Of a stretch of 64,000 bases of DNA, positions 10,160 through 64,000 are shown piece by piece. Both the position numbers and the translations under genes were made by a program. The stretch is from Chaunax sp. Z400. Its lineage: Eukaryota; Chordata; Actinopteri; Lophiiformes; Chaunacidae. Under the pieces are notes generated by a model. That model was not told where the DNA came from. It made no database searches and was given only the letters and a program-made list of their open reading frames with translations. How positions within the stretch are numbered: the first letter of the stretch is position 1; the number at the start of each line of letters is the position of its first letter. The stretch covers positions 10,712,018 through 10,776,017 of the forward strand of contig CM075197.1 of assembly GCA_037577475.1 (NCBI GenBank), read 5' to 3'.

Positions 10160-10850
10160 CTGACATGGCTCGGGCCATTTGCCTGTCTCCCTCACGTGAA
10201 GCTTCCTGATTCCTGGGTGATCTCCATCTCTGATTCCATCCATCTGATATGAAACAGTATGAAAACCCAGGAAGTACCTCCACTCATCTCCAGATTGCTC
10301 CACCCGCTGTTATAGACTCTTGGTCACTCAGCGTCTTCTTACCTGAGTTAACTACTTGTTTTTTCCCCCTCTAACATATTTCTCATGTACCTAGATTGCT
10401 AGTGCCAGCTTACCAACCAAAGCTACACAGCGAAATGCCTCCAGCCTCTGCAACTCACAACTCTGCCACCAGTCTGCTCCCTGCCCTCTTCAGCACTATC
10501 TCCATTGTAGAGTCCTACTAAACCTTTTACTCTACTGTGTCTGTCCATCTGCCGACAGCTCATGTCTATCATGTGACTCGGGGTACCATTTAAATACTGC
10601 TCTTTATAAGATGTCACAATCAAAAATGGTTTGATCAATGAAATGTGTTTTATACGTTTTTTTTAATCCTAAAATCTTAAGCTTTGCAAATAACTATAGG
10701 TTAAACAAAGGGAGTCGAGTAAAATCTACTACTTCCATCTGAAATGAAGCATTAAGAAAAATGACTGTACGTTAGTACAGTACTTGCATGAATGTACTTA
10801 TTGATAGTCACTTTCCAGAACTGGCTTCAGAATCTGTGGCATAAATGTTA
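10160..10850. other. Intergenic, possible 3' remains of the retrotransposon
   Basis: The stretch to about 10620 is more C/T-rich than its surroundings and may be the untranslated end or LTR remains of the Ty3/gypsy copy. No terminal repeats could be matched. Confidence 0.3.
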
Positions 10851-10854
10851 GATT

Positions 10855-11647
10855 GAAAGCAGAGGTACAGCAGCAGAGGGAAATGAGCAACCTGAACATG
10901 GATAAAGCATTTCTTGGTTGGGGGTCCTGGTGGCTTGTAGACTTATCCAAAATGCATTCCAAAAGGCTGCAGTGTCTCCGGTTCGATTCTTCAGTCCTGT
11001 CTGGTAAAATGCCCAAAATAATGTTTGAAAAGAAAATGCCTGTAATTGCTGCCATAATGACTGGCATTACTTTAATGCCCAGTTTAAAACATGAATGACA
11101 TTACTGATATGACAACGGATGACTGCACATGATATCATCATGGACTAATCAATTAATCACTGTGCAATCCAAAGCACTTTGAATGGAGTTTGTACAGGTG
11201 AATTAAAATACAATGTGATGGATTTGGCTCCACAGACTTTAATGTATTATAAAGCTCCTATTAACTCAAACTGTACATGACATGATAATGAGCACTGAGA
11301 GAGTAGACTGATGTGCAATACAGAGCTTTTTGAAATATGGAGTTTGTACTGTATACAATAGCATATAAATATAGTTGATGTCTATTGGATTGTTTTTAAA
11401 TCTTAATAACTCAAAAGTACAAAAGTTATCAATAAGAAAAGTCATAGCACCCGCCTACAAAGAATCCTGCACAGTTTGACATATCCATCACTGTGGTAAC
11501 ATAAAAGATGTAGCAGAACATACAAATCAAATAAAAGCAGTTTTTCACTAACATCTTATTACATACGCAAATTTATACTTTATGAAAATACTTTCATGAA
11601 ATTAGGCATGGTTCAATATATGAACAGAGTATGTGGCATAAATGGGG
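10855..11647 (+). repeat. Dispersed repeat A, copy 2
   Basis: Second and longer copy of the repeat at 3465-4022, same orientation. The head has ggtcctggtggcttgtagac and a B-box-like ggttcgattcttc; the body is nearly collinear with copy 1 from 11236 to 11645. The pair flanks aanat1. Confidence 0.85.
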
Positions 11648-11649
11648 TT

Positions 11650-12532
11650 TGTGAGAGAAAGAAGGCACAGAAGAAGAAAGCAAAAGAACATGCGTGACTG
11701 CTGATTTCATCACTCACACCAAAATTACAAGTCAACACTGACCTACTGTCAAAATATTTGAGGAACCAATACTGTCAAAAGAGCAACGTTTTGTAGCACC
11801 GAGGCAACAAGGCAGCTTACAGTCACATTTCTATATTCGTATGCAAGCAAAAAATCCTGGCATAGGATTGGAGAAATACTATTTAGTTAGAGTTAAACTA
11901 ATATAACTGAACCTATTAATATGATGGGAAAATATAAAGTCAGAGGGTTGATTCTCTCATCATGGTCTGTTTGTTTCAAATACTGCAATGCTATTATTTT
12001 AGCATTTGGAAGCATGTTAGACATGTAAACACTGGTCCAACGGATATTATGATCATCCAGACACGTGCACTCACTGGATTATGAGCAGAAGTCAATCAGA
12101 AGGTTTACGTGTTTTTAACGTGTGCATGAATGGATTAGGGGGCTTTTTAGTAGACAATATATGTGCTTGTGCAATTTATGTGCATTTTTGAAGAAAAGCA
12201 CTTCTACCTGTGATACAGCTTTTCTCCCATTCAGGTTATTGAAGCAGTCTGTACTCATGCATTGAACAGCCCTGCAGCTTGACAAAGAGCAGTAAGGCAG
12301 AGCAGTGCTTCTTACAACCTTATGTAGGGTGGTAAATAGAGCTTTGGATGTCCAACTGCTGGTGTCTGTTAAGGTTTAGGGTTCAGAAGTAAGGTCATGC
12401 TGCGAGTGTGTTTGGAGAAATGGTTAGGAGAGGCAAGATGAGGGTCCCTGTTCAAGCTAGGAGGATCTACATATTTCTTGTGGGGGCTGAGAGGTAATAC
12501 AAAGACGGGAGAGCAAAAATGAAGGCTTTCTT
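11650..12532 (-). other. Probable myh10 3' untranslated region and downstream flank
   Basis: Lies directly after the myh10 stop codon. No minus-strand AATAAA was found by eye in the first 900 bases, so the transcript end was not placed. Confidence 0.4.
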
Positions 12533-63899
<51,367 letters not shown>

Positions 63900-64000
63900 C
63901 TGTAATTAAACATACCAAACAGAAAATAATGGGAAAATTAATAAACAGTGGGGGGAAACAAGAGCCGGCACCTCAGCATCAGATTCACTATATTTGGCTA

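Overview
This window is vertebrate nuclear DNA, almost certainly from a teleost fish. It carries a fish-type arylalkylamine N-acetyltransferase gene, a nonmuscle myosin II-B heavy-chain gene with large introns, abundant CA/GA microsatellites and many interspersed repeats of kinds common in teleosts. No prokaryotic feature, CRISPR array or operon was seen. Both real genes lie on the minus strand, head to tail: myh10 (12533-63899 here, running off the right edge) and then aanat1 (4511-5685).

Layout. 1 to about 1.15 kb: broken minus-strand endogenous-retrovirus remnant (integrase, then LTR-like sequence). 2.0-2.5 kb: truncated tandem copy of aanat1. 2.67-4.02 kb: interspersed repeats. 4.5-5.8 kb: complete three-exon aanat1 with a TATA box. 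5.8-12.5 kb: intergenic, with a perfect 26-bp-arm hairpin, a decayed chromodomain-type Ty3/gypsy element, and a second copy of the repeat found at 3.5 kb, so a direct repeat pair flanks aanat1. 12.5-63.9 kb: myh10. I placed 39 coding exons. Their joined length is 5595 nt, an exact multiple of three, giving 1864 residues plus stop. The exon with the initiator ATG (about 115 residues by comparison with vertebrate myosin II-B) lies beyond position 64000. Introns hold a 28S-rRNA-derived fragment, SINEs, several hAT-type DNA elements with target-site duplications, and long CA/GT tracts.

The most informative finding is that both alternative cassette exons of vertebrate myosin II-B are present and intact: B1 (30 nt, loop 1, non-canonical GC donor) and B2 (63 nt, loop 2). 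UGCAUG elements, the binding motif of Rbfox splicing factors, lie in the introns just downstream of each. In aanat1 the open reading frame continues past the usual C-terminal phospho-site, and its intron-1 pyrimidine tract is a microsatellite.

The two genes are not a functional pathway. myh10 encodes an actin motor for cell shape, division and neuronal morphology; aanat1 encodes the rhythm-controlled acetyltransferase of melatonin and arylalkylamine metabolism in retina, pineal and brain. I found no previously undescribed system. The long first visible intron of myh10 (40630-63742) is mostly unexplained sequence.
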